A stretch of DNA of 6,963 bases from Candidatus Peregrinibacteria bacterium (GCA_016214225.1 JACROX010000029.1:1-6963); one strand, 5' to 3'; shown: positions 1-6,306, counted from the first letter of the stretch. Translations and numbers: made by a program. The notes: generated by a model from the letters alone, not told the origin.

Positions 1-61
1 TTTTTATAGACAAAATGTCGGTTTCATTATATGATTGCCAAAAGACCTAAGATTAAAATTT
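1..61. other. Window edge; possible 3' end of an upstream gene
   Basis: These 61 bases precede the first confident start codon. On the + strand one frame runs from the window edge to a TGA at 32-34 and another to a TAA at 48-50, so either could be the last codons of an upstream gene, but so few codons cannot be assigned to a family. An AT-rich stretch near 24-33 could serve as a -10 or TATA-like element. No Shine-Dalgarno sequence precedes the ATG at 62. I cannot tell whether the first gene is transcribed from here or from further upstream. Confidence 0.2.
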
Positions 62-1087
62 ATGGCTGACATTAAAGATTACAAAATAGCTACTCTTGGA
101 AGCCACACCGCTTTGCAAATTTTAAAAGGCGCTAAAGACGAAGGATTTAAAACCGTTTGTATTTGTGAGAAAGGCCGTGAAAAGCCATATATCAGCTATG
201 ACGTGGCCGATGAAATAATTTCCATAAACAACTTCAATGAATACTTTGAAATAGAAGAAAAGCTTATCAAAGAAAATTCCATCGTTATCCCTCATGGCTC
301 TTTTGTAGCTTACATAGGCGCTGAAAAAGTGAAAAACATAAAGGCCATGCATTACGGCGCGAAAGGAATTTTGGAATGGGAATCAAACAGAACAAAGGAA
401 AGACGGTGGCTGCTTGACGCTAAAATAAAATTGCCGAAGGTTTTTTCCACTCCTGATGACATAGATTGTCCCGTGATTATTAAGTTTCATGGAGCCAAAG
501 GCGGCAAGGGATATTTTTTGGCCAATACTCCGAAAGAATTTTATGAAAGATATGAAGAATATAAAGGGAAAGAAGGGCATGAAAAATACGCGATTCAAGA
601 ATACATAGTCGGTGTCCCCGTTTATTCTCATTATTTTTACAGCAAAATTACCGGAGAGCTTGAGGTTATGGGTTTTGATAAACGATATGAATCAAATGCC
701 GACTCGATTGGACGCATTGCCGCGAAAGATCAAAGAGACGTCGGCATCAGAACCACATATACAATAGCCGGAAATTCTCCTTTGGTTATCAGGGAATCTT
801 TGCTCCCGGAAATTTTCGCGATGGGAGAAAGAGTAGTGGAAGCTTCAAAAAAACTTGTGGACGGAGGGCTTTTCGGGCCTTTTTGTCTTGAGGGCGTTAT
901 AGATCCGGAGCTTAATTATTATGTTTTTGAAATATCCGCGAGAATAGTCGCGGGTACAAATCCTTACATCAACGGTTCGCCTTACACATGGCTTAAATAC
1001 AATGAACCAATGAGTACAGGACGAAGGCTCGCGAGAGATATTAAAATAGCGATAGAAAGCAATCAACTTGAAAAAGTTTTAGGTTAA
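62..1087 (+). CDS. purP: PurP, formate-dependent AICAR formyltransferase (FAICAR synthetase), canonical-type copy
   Basis: PurP is a cytoplasmic ATP-grasp ligase that uses formate and ATP to convert AICAR to FAICAR, the penultimate step of IMP synthesis in archaeal-type purine pathways. The 341-residue product covers the whole family layout. The N-terminal domain carries IATLGSHTALQILKGAK (9-25), IPHGSF (76-81) and WESNR (106-110). The central ATP-grasp portion carries KFHGAKGGKGYF (141-152) and IQEYIVG (178-184). The C-terminal domain carries MGFDKRYESN (203-212), GPFCLEG (272-278) and EISARIVAGTN (290-300), followed by the NGSPY segment. All motifs I recall from the methanogen enzyme are recognisable, so activity is plausible. 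I chose ATG 62 over a TTG at 35 because the family similarity begins only a few residues after this Met. The next gene, a paralogue, starts 13 nt after the stop, suggesting one transcript. Confidence 0.92.
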   Translation: MADIKDYKIATLGSHTALQILKGAKDEGFKTVCICEKGREKPYISYDVADEIISINNFNEYFEIEEKLIKENSIVIPHGSFVAYIGAEKVKNIKAMHYGAKGILEWESNRTKERRWLLDAKIKLPKVFSTPDDIDCPVIIKFHGAKGGKGYFLANTPKEFYERYEEYKGKEGHEKYAIQEYIVGVPVYSHYFYSKITGELEVMGFDKRYESNADSIGRIAAKDQRDVGIRTTYTIAGNSPLVIRESLLPEIFAMGERVVEASKKLVDGGLFGPFCLEGVIDPELNYYVFEISARIVAGTNPYINGSPYTWLKYNEPMSTGRRLARDIKIAIESNQLEKVLG

Positions 1088-1100
1088 TTTATTTTAAAAA

Positions 1101-2231
1101 ATGGACATAAAGAATATTTTAAAAGGATATAAAGGAGGGAAAATCACTATCGGCGTTCTTGGCGGGCATAGCGCTCTGGATGTTTGTCATGGAGCGACGA
1201 AATACGGTTTTGATACCGTTGTAGTCTGCCAAAAAGGACGCGAGAAAACTTATGAAAAATATTACAGAAAACGAAAAGGAATTGATGGTAAGAAAATCGG
1301 ATGCGTTGGAAATATTATTTTGGTCGATAAATTCGCCGATATTGTTAAAGAGAGCGTTCAAAAAGAGTTGCGTTCTTTAAACACAATATTCATTCACAAC
1401 AGATATTTTTGGGTTTATTGCGATTTCGCGGAGATCGAAAAAGAATTTAAGGTGCCGATTTTTGGGCTGAGAGAAGCCGTAAAGTTGGAGGAAAGGGATC
1501 AGCCGAATAATCAATATGTTCTGCTTAAAAAAGCCGGAATCAGAATCCCTAAAATATTTAAATCCGCGAAAGAAATTGACCGCTTGGCGATTGTAAAAGT
1601 TAATGAGGCACAGCGCGGATATGAAAGGGCTTTTTTCTTCGCTGACAGCGAATCCAAATATAAAGATGAATCAAAAAAATTATTAAAAGCTGGAATTATA
1701 AAAGAGAGTGATCTTAAAAAAGCCGTGATAGAAGAGTATATCGTTGGCGCGCATATAAATCTCAATTATTTTTATTCGGCATTAACGGATGAGGTTGAGC
1801 TGATGGGAACCGACACAAGAAGGCAAACAAATTTGGATGGATTTTTGAGATTACCTGCGTATGAGCAAGGATTGGTCAGGAAACATATGGAGCCGAAAAT
1901 GATTGAGACAGGACACTACGGCGTCACAATGAAAGAGTCTTTGGTTGAGAAAGCTTTAATGTTAGGCGAAAAATTCGTGGAAACGATGAAGAAAGAAGCG
2001 CCTCCCGGGATAATAGGTCCGTTTGCCTTGCAGGGCGCGGTTGTGGCCGAATCAGGCAAGGAAGAGTTTGTTATTTTTGACGTAAGCATGAGAATTCCCG
2101 GATCGCCCGGGACAAAATTCACTCCGTATTCCGGCTATCTTTACGGCGAATCAATCAGTTATGGAGAAAGGATAGCGATGGAAATATCACATGCCGTAAA
2201 AGAGCATAGATTAGCTGAAATTTTAACTTAG
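1101..2231 (+). CDS. Divergent PurP paralogue (second PurP-family ATP-grasp protein)
   Basis: This 376-residue protein is co-linear with the preceding PurP from end to end. Shared signatures include ITIGVLGGHSALDVCHGA (15-32), VCQKGRE (42-48), VIEEYIVGAH (209-218), ELMGTDTRRQTNLDG (233-247), GIIGPFALQG (303-312) and MRIPGSPG (330-337). Several positions conserved in the first copy are changed. SHT becomes GHS (22-24), PHGSF becomes HNRYF (99-103), WESNR becomes LEERD (129-133), the glycine-rich GAKGGKGYF becomes NEAQRGYERAFFF (168-180), and DKRYESN becomes DTRRQTN (238-244). There is also an insertion of about 10 residues near 58-70. Archaeal genomes are known to carry two PurP subgroups, so this may be the second subgroup rather than decay. 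The frame is clean and motif spacing is kept, which argues for selection on function. Whether it acts on AICAR or another amino-imidazole-like substrate cannot be told from sequence, so I give no symbol. It begins 13 nt after purP and ends 6 nt before the next gene. Confidence 0.85.
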   Translation: MDIKNILKGYKGGKITIGVLGGHSALDVCHGATKYGFDTVVVCQKGREKTYEKYYRKRKGIDGKKIGCVGNIILVDKFADIVKESVQKELRSLNTIFIHNRYFWVYCDFAEIEKEFKVPIFGLREAVKLEERDQPNNQYVLLKKAGIRIPKIFKSAKEIDRLAIVKVNEAQRGYERAFFFADSESKYKDESKKLLKAGIIKESDLKKAVIEEYIVGAHINLNYFYSALTDEVELMGTDTRRQTNLDGFLRLPAYEQGLVRKHMEPKMIETGHYGVTMKESLVEKALMLGEKFVETMKKEAPPGIIGPFALQGAVVAESGKEEFVIFDVSMRIPGSPGTKFTPYSGYLYGESISYGERIAMEISHAVKEHRLAEILT

Positions 2232-2237
2232 ACATAA

Positions 2238-2774
2238 ATGAATATGCCTAATCTTATTACATTTGGGAGGCTGGTTTTAGCGACTGTTAGTTTCGCGTTA
2301 ATGTTTTTCGGTCAATGGGCGATAGCGTTTTTTTCCCTGCTGATTGCCGTTTTGATGGATGTCGCCGACGGGAAGTTGGCTCGGCATCTTAATCAAGTAA
2401 CAAAACAAGGAATATTTCTTGATGTAATGGTTGATAAAATTGTCATTATAAGCGCTTTTTTTATTATCGGTTTGGAGATAAATATAATTTTCTTTTATTT
2501 GGCGTTGTTGATGCTGATTCGCGAATATTCAATGGATACAATGCGTTCAATTATCGCTTCTAAAAATACCGCCGTTTCCGCAGATAAATTCAGCAAAATA
2601 AAGGGCGTTATTTTTATGATTTCAATGGTTGGGATGATTTATAATAAGGCGTTTAATAATGACATTATCATATGGCAGGATTTCTTTGAGATACTTTCAT
2701 CGGCCGGCATGATTTTCGCGTATATAACACTTATTAGATTTTTTATTAAATACAAAAAACAACTACTTTCTTAA
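2238..2774 (+). CDS. pgsA: CDP-alcohol phosphatidyltransferase, PgsA-like
   Basis: This is an integral membrane enzyme that transfers a phosphatidyl group from CDP-diacylglycerol (or an archaeal CDP-lipid) to an alcohol. The similarity is to phosphatidylglycerophosphate synthase. The full CDP-alcohol phosphatidyltransferase signature D-x2-DG-x2-AR-x8-G-x3-D-x3-D is present, with D41, D44, G45, A48, R49, G58, D62 and D66; these Asp residues bind the metal ion. The N-terminal MPNLITFGRL and the later REYSMDTMRSI (95-105) with SKIKGVIFMI (119-128) match the PgsA pattern rather than phosphatidylserine or inositol synthases. Hydrophobic stretches near 12-40, 66-92, 122-135 and 155-170 indicate about five or six membrane helices. 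The length of 178 residues is normal for the family. It starts 6 nt after the second PurP gene, with a second ATG two codons in that is equally possible. The alcohol substrate is inferred. Confidence 0.85.
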   Translation: MNMPNLITFGRLVLATVSFALMFFGQWAIAFFSLLIAVLMDVADGKLARHLNQVTKQGIFLDVMVDKIVIISAFFIIGLEINIIFFYLALLMLIREYSMDTMRSIIASKNTAVSADKFSKIKGVIFMISMVGMIYNKAFNNDIIIWQDFFEILSSAGMIFAYITLIRFFIKYKKQLLS

Positions 2775-2776
2775 AC

Positions 2777-3328
2777 ATGCGCGCCTTTCAGAAATCTCTT
2801 AAAGAATTCGGTGAAACAATAAAGATTAAAAAAGATGAATTTGCTCGACCAATATTTAAATTTTTGGTTTTTATAAAAGTTTCGCCGCTAACGTTGAGTT
2901 TCCTCGCATTATTTTTGGGGCTCGCCGGAGCCTTTTATTTAACTATATCTCGAGGTGTTTTTTTAATCTTAGTCGCTTTAGGATGGATTTTTGACCTTTT
3001 TGACGGCGGACTCGCGCGCTATAAAAATGACTGTTCCGGCCAAGGATTTTGGTTTGACTATATTCTCGATAGAATTGTCGTTCTGTCCGTTATGGTCGCG
3101 GTATTTTTTATTTCAGGAAGAGACAATATTTTATATATTTTTGTGCCTCTTTTGTACTGCGTCGTTCATCTAATATATGCTTTTAACAGGGGAAAACTGG
3201 TTTTGATTTATGTTCATCCCATCTATTTCCTTTTGACTTATTTTAATATTTTTTATGCCAGTGTTTTTTTTCTTACGGTTAATATAATTAATCTTTGTTT
3301 ATTTGTGTTTTTTAAAAAGATCGCTTAA
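2777..3328 (+). CDS. CDP-alcohol phosphatidyltransferase family membrane protein, substrate unknown
   Basis: This is a second enzyme of the same superfamily, 183 residues, starting 2 nt after the stop of the PgsA-like gene and so probably translated from the same message. The catalytic signature is complete: D73, D76, G77, A80, R81, G90, D94 and D98, within the segment starting IFDLFDGGLARYKND. An amphipathic N-terminal stretch (1-25) with charged residues and then FIKVSPLTLSFLALFLGLAG (32-51) precede the motif, an arrangement seen in inositol-phosphate or archaetidyl-type transferases rather than PgsA. Hydrophobic segments near 37-57, 61-75, 97-113, 118-135 and 145-178 suggest about six helices. 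The substrate could be an inositol phosphate, a serine-type alcohol or another polyol, and sequence alone does not decide. Its last 30 nt overlap the 3' end of the convergent epimerase gene. Confidence 0.8.
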   Translation: MRAFQKSLKEFGETIKIKKDEFARPIFKFLVFIKVSPLTLSFLALFLGLAGAFYLTISRGVFLILVALGWIFDLFDGGLARYKNDCSGQGFWFDYILDRIVVLSVMVAVFFISGRDNILYIFVPLLYCVVHLIYAFNRGKLVLIYVHPIYFLLTYFNIFYASVFFLTVNIINLCLFVFFKKIA

Positions 3329-4186
3329 GGCTTCATCGTAGTCCGTTATTTTTATTTTCAATTCCCGCAAAGTTTTTTCGTTATCAATATCTATCTCTTC
3401 AATCATGCGTTTGATTGTTGTTTCGTTAAACGCAAGATTTTTGAAGAAAATATTTAGCGTTTTTGCAAGCCAAATAATCAGTATGGCAGGAATGTGTATA
3501 ATCGTTTTTTTCTTATGAATCGCGTTAAGAATTTTCTTAACAAATTCATCATATCCAATCGGATAGCCCCCTCCGAGGGCAAAAGATTTTACTCCGTTAG
3601 GCTCAAAATTTATTGAAGAAATAATCGCGCTCACTGCGTCATTGACATAAATCGGCTGAATTTTATTTTTGCCGTTTCCCGCTACCAAAACAAAAAATGG
3701 GATTTTTATTACGGACGCGAATAACTTTTCGGCGGCATATCCGCCTCTGCCGTATATCATTGTCGGTCTTAGTATTACCGTATTAAGTCCGGAATTTAAA
3801 AATAATTCATCGGCTTCTTTTTTTGATTCCCCGTAACTGTCTTTATTTTTTCTGTAAATCGCGGCGGAACTTAAATGAATTATTTTTTTTATTTTATTTT
3901 TGTTAGCGGCTGAAATAATATTTTTCGCGCCGTCCACTATAACCTTTTTGTTTATTTTATCGTTTTGAGTGTTTGGCGTTGAAAGATTGATTATAATATC
4001 TTGACCTTTTGACGCTTTTATTAAATCATCTAAATTCGCCACGTCTCCGTATGTTAAATTTTTGCCTTTTATATGCGTATTTTTGCTGTTTCGTCTAATC
4101 AAATAAGTAACTTGATTATCTTTTAGCCTTTTTATCAAGTGCCGCCCCAGAAAACCCGTGGCTCCCAAAACCAATATTTTAGCCAT
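3299..4186 (-). CDS. NAD(P)-dependent epimerase/dehydratase, extended SDR family
   Basis: This is a soluble Rossmann-fold oxidoreductase of 295 residues. The N-terminal nucleotide-binding motif is ILVLGATGFLGRHL (4-17; G8, G11, G14). The acidic GDVAN segment (47-51) follows the usual third strand. Catalytic residues are present as LSSAAIY (105-111) and the YxxxK pair Y118/K122 within SYGESKKEAD. RPTMIYGRG (140-148) and QPIYVNDA (177-184) are typical downstream motifs of NDP-sugar epimerases and of the related NDUFA9-like reductases. The C-terminal part (about 205-295) is the variable substrate domain. Beside a sugar nucleotidyltransferase gene, a role in nucleotide-sugar conversion is plausible, but SDR specificity cannot be read here. 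The ATG at 4186 is preceded by a weak purine run ending AAAAAGG, the closest thing to a Shine-Dalgarno site in the window. The gene is AT-rich and Lys/Ile/Asn-rich, and it ends tail-to-tail inside the CDP-alcohol transferase gene. Confidence 0.85.
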   Translation of the reverse strand: MAKILVLGATGFLGRHLIKRLKDNQVTYLIRRNSKNTHIKGKNLTYGDVANLDDLIKASKGQDIIINLSTPNTQNDKINKKVIVDGAKNIISAANKNKIKKIIHLSSAAIYRKNKDSYGESKKEADELFLNSGLNTVILRPTMIYGRGGYAAEKLFASVIKIPFFVLVAGNGKNKIQPIYVNDAVSAIISSINFEPNGVKSFALGGGYPIGYDEFVKKILNAIHKKKTIIHIPAILIIWLAKTLNIFFKNLAFNETTIKRMIEEIDIDNEKTLRELKIKITDYDEALSDLFKKHK

Positions 4187-4254
4187 TTTGCCTTTTTTTC
4201 TTTAAGAATTGCGTATAAATTATATGCGCAATTCAGCATCAAGAACACACTATT
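4187..4254. promoter_or_regulatory. Divergent intergenic promoter region with 29-nt near-palindrome
   Basis: This 68-nt spacer separates the minus-strand epimerase start from the plus-strand nucleotidyltransferase start, so it must serve both unless there is read-through. At 4206-4234 the arms GAATTGCG and CGCAATTC pair perfectly over 8 bp. Three further A-T pairs and one T-G pair extend the stem towards an AT-rich centre. On the minus strand that centre contains an exact TATAAT (4224 to 4219), placed to give a leader of about 25 nt before ATG 4186. On the plus strand it reads TATAAAT (4214-4220), resembling a bacterial -10 or an archaeal TATA box. No convincing -35 box is visible. A symmetric site over two back-to-back promoters would suit a dimeric repressor, which is inference. 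Confidence 0.45.
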
Positions 4255-5250
4255 ATGAAAGTTATGTTACTGGCCGCCGGCCGAAGCAAAAGAATGGCTC
4301 CCATTGAAGACAAAAACTTTATAAATCTTCTCGGGAAACCTTTAATCCAACATCAATTGGAAGCGATTGTCGCGAGCGGACTTAATGAAATAATTATAGT
4401 TGGAGGGGCTCATAATCTCGATAAATTAAAAGAAATCTCTAAAAATTTGGGGATTAATGCCGATGTTGTTGAACAAGAAAATTTGGAATTGGGAATGTGC
4501 GGCGCCGTTTTGGCCGCTAAGAAATTTATAAAAGGTTCTCCCGTTTTGGTTGTCAGCAGTAATGATGTGGTTGAAAAATCCGCTTTCGAACTTATTTTAA
4601 AACAAAGTGATGAAAAATTGGCAAGCAGTTTTATGCTCGCTAAGACCGTTAAAGAATATTTTTCCGGCGGATATTTAAAAGTTGATAAAGATAATTATAT
4701 ATCCGAAATCGTTGAAAAACCCGAAAATGGAAAAGAGCCGAGCAATCTGATAAATATCGTTTTGCATATACATAAAAAAAAAAAAAATCCTTATGAAGGG
4801 TTTTGGCAGCCGGTAAAATTCCCACGGCACATACATAAAGTATTTAATTTTTTGTTTGATAATGCTGAAAAAAATGTCGATGGTTCCGCGTCCGTCGCAG
4901 ACAGCGCCGTAATTAAAGGCGATGTGATTATTGATGAAAATGTTAAAATTTTTGACGGGGCCGTTGTCAATGGACCCGTTTATATAGGCAAAAATTCAAT
5001 TGTCGCGAATAACGCGCTTGTGAGAGACAGCAATGTCGGAGAGAGTTGCGTTATCGGATTCAGCACTGAAATCGCAAGAAGCTGTTTAGGAAATAATGTT
5101 TGGACGCATTCAAATTATATCGGAGACAGTGTCATCGGAAATAATGTTTCTTTCGGGGCCGGAACAATTACGGGAAATCTTCGATTGGACGAAGAGAATA
5201 TCTTTGTGAATTGCGATGATAAGGAACCTCTGAAAAAATGCCCGGAGTAA
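4255..5250 (+). CDS. GlmU-like sugar-1-phosphate nucleotidyltransferase with beta-helix acyltransferase domain; apparently damaged
   Basis: The family makes NDP-sugars such as UDP-GlcNAc for surface glycans. The N-terminal nucleotidyltransferase domain shows LLAAGRSKRMAPIEDKNF (5-22), GKPLI (27-31), LGMCGAVLAA (79-88), SSNDVV (101-106), GGYLKVD (138-144) and EIVEKP (151-156). A left-handed beta-helix starts near 212 with hexapeptides such as VIKGDV, VYIGKN and VIGNNV. It includes TEIARSCLGNNVWTHSNYIG (271-290), whose His285 aligns with the catalytic His of the GlmU acetyltransferase, and then GAGTITGNLRLDEENIFVN (301-319). Two defects are visible. After NIVLHIH (167-173) come four Lys codons from a 14-A tract and then directly YEGFWQPVKFP, so a segment of some 30-40 residues common in relatives seems absent. 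After CDDKEPLKK (320-328) the frame ends at once, and the missing coils resume in another frame at 5238. The expected Trp after KFP is Arg191. The gene is either decaying or affected by assembly error. Confidence 0.75.
   Translation: MKVMLLAAGRSKRMAPIEDKNFINLLGKPLIQHQLEAIVASGLNEIIIVGGAHNLDKLKEISKNLGINADVVEQENLELGMCGAVLAAKKFIKGSPVLVVSSNDVVEKSAFELILKQSDEKLASSFMLAKTVKEYFSGGYLKVDKDNYISEIVEKPENGKEPSNLINIVLHIHKKKKNPYEGFWQPVKFPRHIHKVFNFLFDNAEKNVDGSASVADSAVIKGDVIIDENVKIFDGAVVNGPVYIGKNSIVANNALVRDSNVGESCVIGFSTEIARSCLGNNVWTHSNYIGDSVIGNNVSFGAGTITGNLRLDEENIFVNCDDKEPLKKCPE
4774..4787 (+). repeat. 14-adenine homopolymer inside the nucleotidyltransferase gene
   Basis: Fourteen consecutive A residues encode four lysines and the start of an Asn codon, at the point where the nucleotidyltransferase domain appears shortened. 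It is the longest homopolymer in the window. Such tracts are prone to replication and transcription slippage and also to sequencing or assembly error. Confidence 0.9.
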
Positions 5251-5480
5251 AAATAGGCGGGGAAAGTTTCGTGGGAGCCGGTATTGTCGTGAACGAAGAT
5301 ATCCCAAAAAATAGTTTTGTGAGAGGAGAAATTAAGCTGAAAATTTCCGAAAATAAAAAAACAGTTGATGTAAAAAAAAGAGAGGAGTTCGCTCGCAAAG
5401 CTCGCTCACGCCATGAGATAGGCAACCCGCCCGCGGCGGGAGCCTTGGAATTAAAAAATAAACTTAAAAATGGAAACTAA
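5238..5480 (+). pseudogene. Frame-shifted C-terminal part of the GlmU-like beta-helix protein
   Basis: This frame begins with MPGVKIGGESFVGAGIVVNEDIPKNSFVRGEI, a standard last pair of beta-helix coils plus closing strand of the GlmU-like family. It is therefore not an independent gene but the continuation of the upstream gene, offset by -1 (equivalently, one base short before 5238). The join occurs at CTGAAAAAATGC (5230-5241), a run of six A residues. One extra A would fuse the proteins as LKKMPGVKIGG. Even so, roughly 18-20 residues that relatives carry between the two parts (a coil like IIGDNVxIGxN) would be missing, so a deletion that is not a multiple of three is the simplest explanation. 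G AAA AAA T is a poor -1 slippery site, so programmed frameshifting is possible but unlikely. Downstream, codons 49-69 are made by a dispersed repeat. The stop overlaps the glycosyltransferase start by 11 nt. Separate translation from ATG 5238 would give an 80-residue protein with no complete domain. Confidence 0.7.
5382..5444 (+). repeat. Dispersed coding repeat, copy A (40-nt core plus hairpin)
   Basis: The core occupies 5382-5421 and consists of GAGGAGTTCGCTCGC, 3 variable bases, GCTCGCTCAC, 2 variable bases, CATGAG, 1 variable base and TAG. It matches copy B (6714-6753) at 34 of 40 positions with no gap. A hairpin follows with stem CCCGC/GCGGG (5426-5430/5436-5440) and loop CCGCG, extended outward by GGC/GCC (5421-5423/5442-5444) across a small internal loop. 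A short stem CTCA/TGAG lies inside the core (loop CGCCA). It is much more GC-rich than its surroundings. It begins exactly on a codon boundary of the frame starting at 5238 and is read in the sense direction as EEFARKARSRHEI and onward. No family of this kind is known to me by name. Confidence 0.8.
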
Positions 5481-6267
5481 ACTTTCCGTCACGATCGTAA
5501 ACTATAATCAGAAATATTTTCCCAGACTTTGCGTTGAGGCGCTTAAAAAAAGCGATGTAGATTTCGATTTTGAAATTATCGTATGTGATAATAATTCAAA
5601 TGATGAAAGCATAGTTTTTCTTAAAAAGGCAAACGCGGACGGCGATATAAAATTGGTGTTGCCCGGTAAAAATTTGGGTTATGGCGGCGGCCATAATTTG
5701 GCTGCAAAACAATCAAAAGGTAAATATATCCTTATCTTAAATACCGATATCACGGTCGAGCCGGACACTCTGCAAAAATTAGTGGATTATCTGGATGAAC
5801 ATAACGACACTGGAATGGTCGGATCAAAACTTTTGTATCACAACGGAGAAGTTCAAAAATCATGCAGAAGATATTTTAAATTTTTCGATTTATTTATAAA
5901 AAGAACATTTTTAAAAAAAATTCCGCCATTCAAAAAGAGATATGAAAATTATATCATGGAAGATTTTGATCACAATAAAACTCAAGAGGTTGATTTGATT
6001 ACCGGAGCTTTCATGATGATGCCAAGGAAAGTTTTCGATGAGGTTGGAGGTTTTGACGAAAGATATTTTTTATTTATGGAAGATTTTGATTTGTGCAGAA
6101 AAACGCATAACGCGGGATATAAAGTTGTTTATTATCCCGAGGCTTCTTCAACGCATTATCACAAACGCCTCAGTGACGGTAATTTGTTTAAATTGATTTT
6201 CAACAAAATCTCTTGGTATCACTTGGCAAGCGCAATCAAGTATCATTGGAAGTGGAGAAATGGGTAG
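5470..6267 (+). CDS. Family 2 glycosyltransferase, rhamnosyltransferase-like
   Basis: This GT-A fold enzyme transfers a sugar from an NDP-sugar to a cell-surface glycan or lipid acceptor, and acts at the cytoplasmic face of the membrane. The 265-residue protein shows the N-terminal SVTIVNYNQ (6-14), CDNNSNDES (39-47) for nucleotide binding, and NLGYGGGHNLA (68-78). It also has LNTDI (90-94) as the metal-binding DxD variant, LITGAFMMMPRKVFDEVGGFDE (176-197), and FMEDFDLCRK (202-211) with the acidic pair common to the WbbL-like subgroup. No membrane helix is evident, although the basic, aromatic C-terminus (240-265) may contact the membrane. The length is a little short of typical WbbL proteins at about 260-300. 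Its ATG lies 11 nt inside the end of the damaged beta-helix gene, suggesting translational coupling. Donor and acceptor sugars are unknown. Confidence 0.88.
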   Translation: METKLSVTIVNYNQKYFPRLCVEALKKSDVDFDFEIIVCDNNSNDESIVFLKKANADGDIKLVLPGKNLGYGGGHNLAAKQSKGKYILILNTDITVEPDTLQKLVDYLDEHNDTGMVGSKLLYHNGEVQKSCRRYFKFFDLFIKRTFLKKIPPFKKRYENYIMEDFDHNKTQEVDLITGAFMMMPRKVFDEVGGFDERYFLFMEDFDLCRKTHNAGYKVVYYPEASSTHYHKRLSDGNLFKLIFNKISWYHLASAIKYHWKWRNG

Positions 6268-6306
6268 GGCTAAGTCACACATGGTTGTTAGAATATCATT
6301 CTCATC
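6268..6306. other. Short convergent spacer, no clear terminator
   Basis: This 39-nt gap lies between the stops of the glycosyltransferase and purN. It holds only a 5-bp AT stem (AGAAT/ATTCT, 6290-6302) with a 3-nt loop and no solid T tract, which is too weak to call as a bidirectional terminator. Confidence 0.3.

Noticed and set aside
35..61. TTG at 35 as the start of the first PurP
   Set aside because: It would add nine residues with no family similarity. ATG 62 lies just before the conserved N-terminal strand and is the better start.
1133..1139. Perfect AAGGAGG suggesting an internal start of the second PurP
   Set aside because: No in-frame ATG, GTG or TTG follows at a suitable distance, and the residues around it (GYKGGKITIGVLGG) belong to the conserved N-terminus.
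2091..2120. GC-rich inverted repeat CCCGG/CCGGG with flanking AATT arms
   Set aside because: It lies in the conserved MRIPGSPGTKF codons of the PurP paralogue, where Pro-Gly codons explain the symmetry. No second copy is seen in the window.
2991..3173. 60-residue reading frame inside the second phosphatidyltransferase gene
   Set aside because: It is out of frame with a complete, motif-bearing membrane enzyme and shows no motif of its own.
5230..5240. Programmed -1 frameshift joining the two beta-helix frames
   Set aside because: G AAA AAA T is a weak slippery heptamer, I see no downstream pseudoknot, and a coil of the fold would still be missing. A deletion explains more.
6290..6302. Bidirectional terminator between the glycosyltransferase and purN
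   Set aside because: The stem is only five A/T-rich pairs and there is no continuous T tract on either strand.
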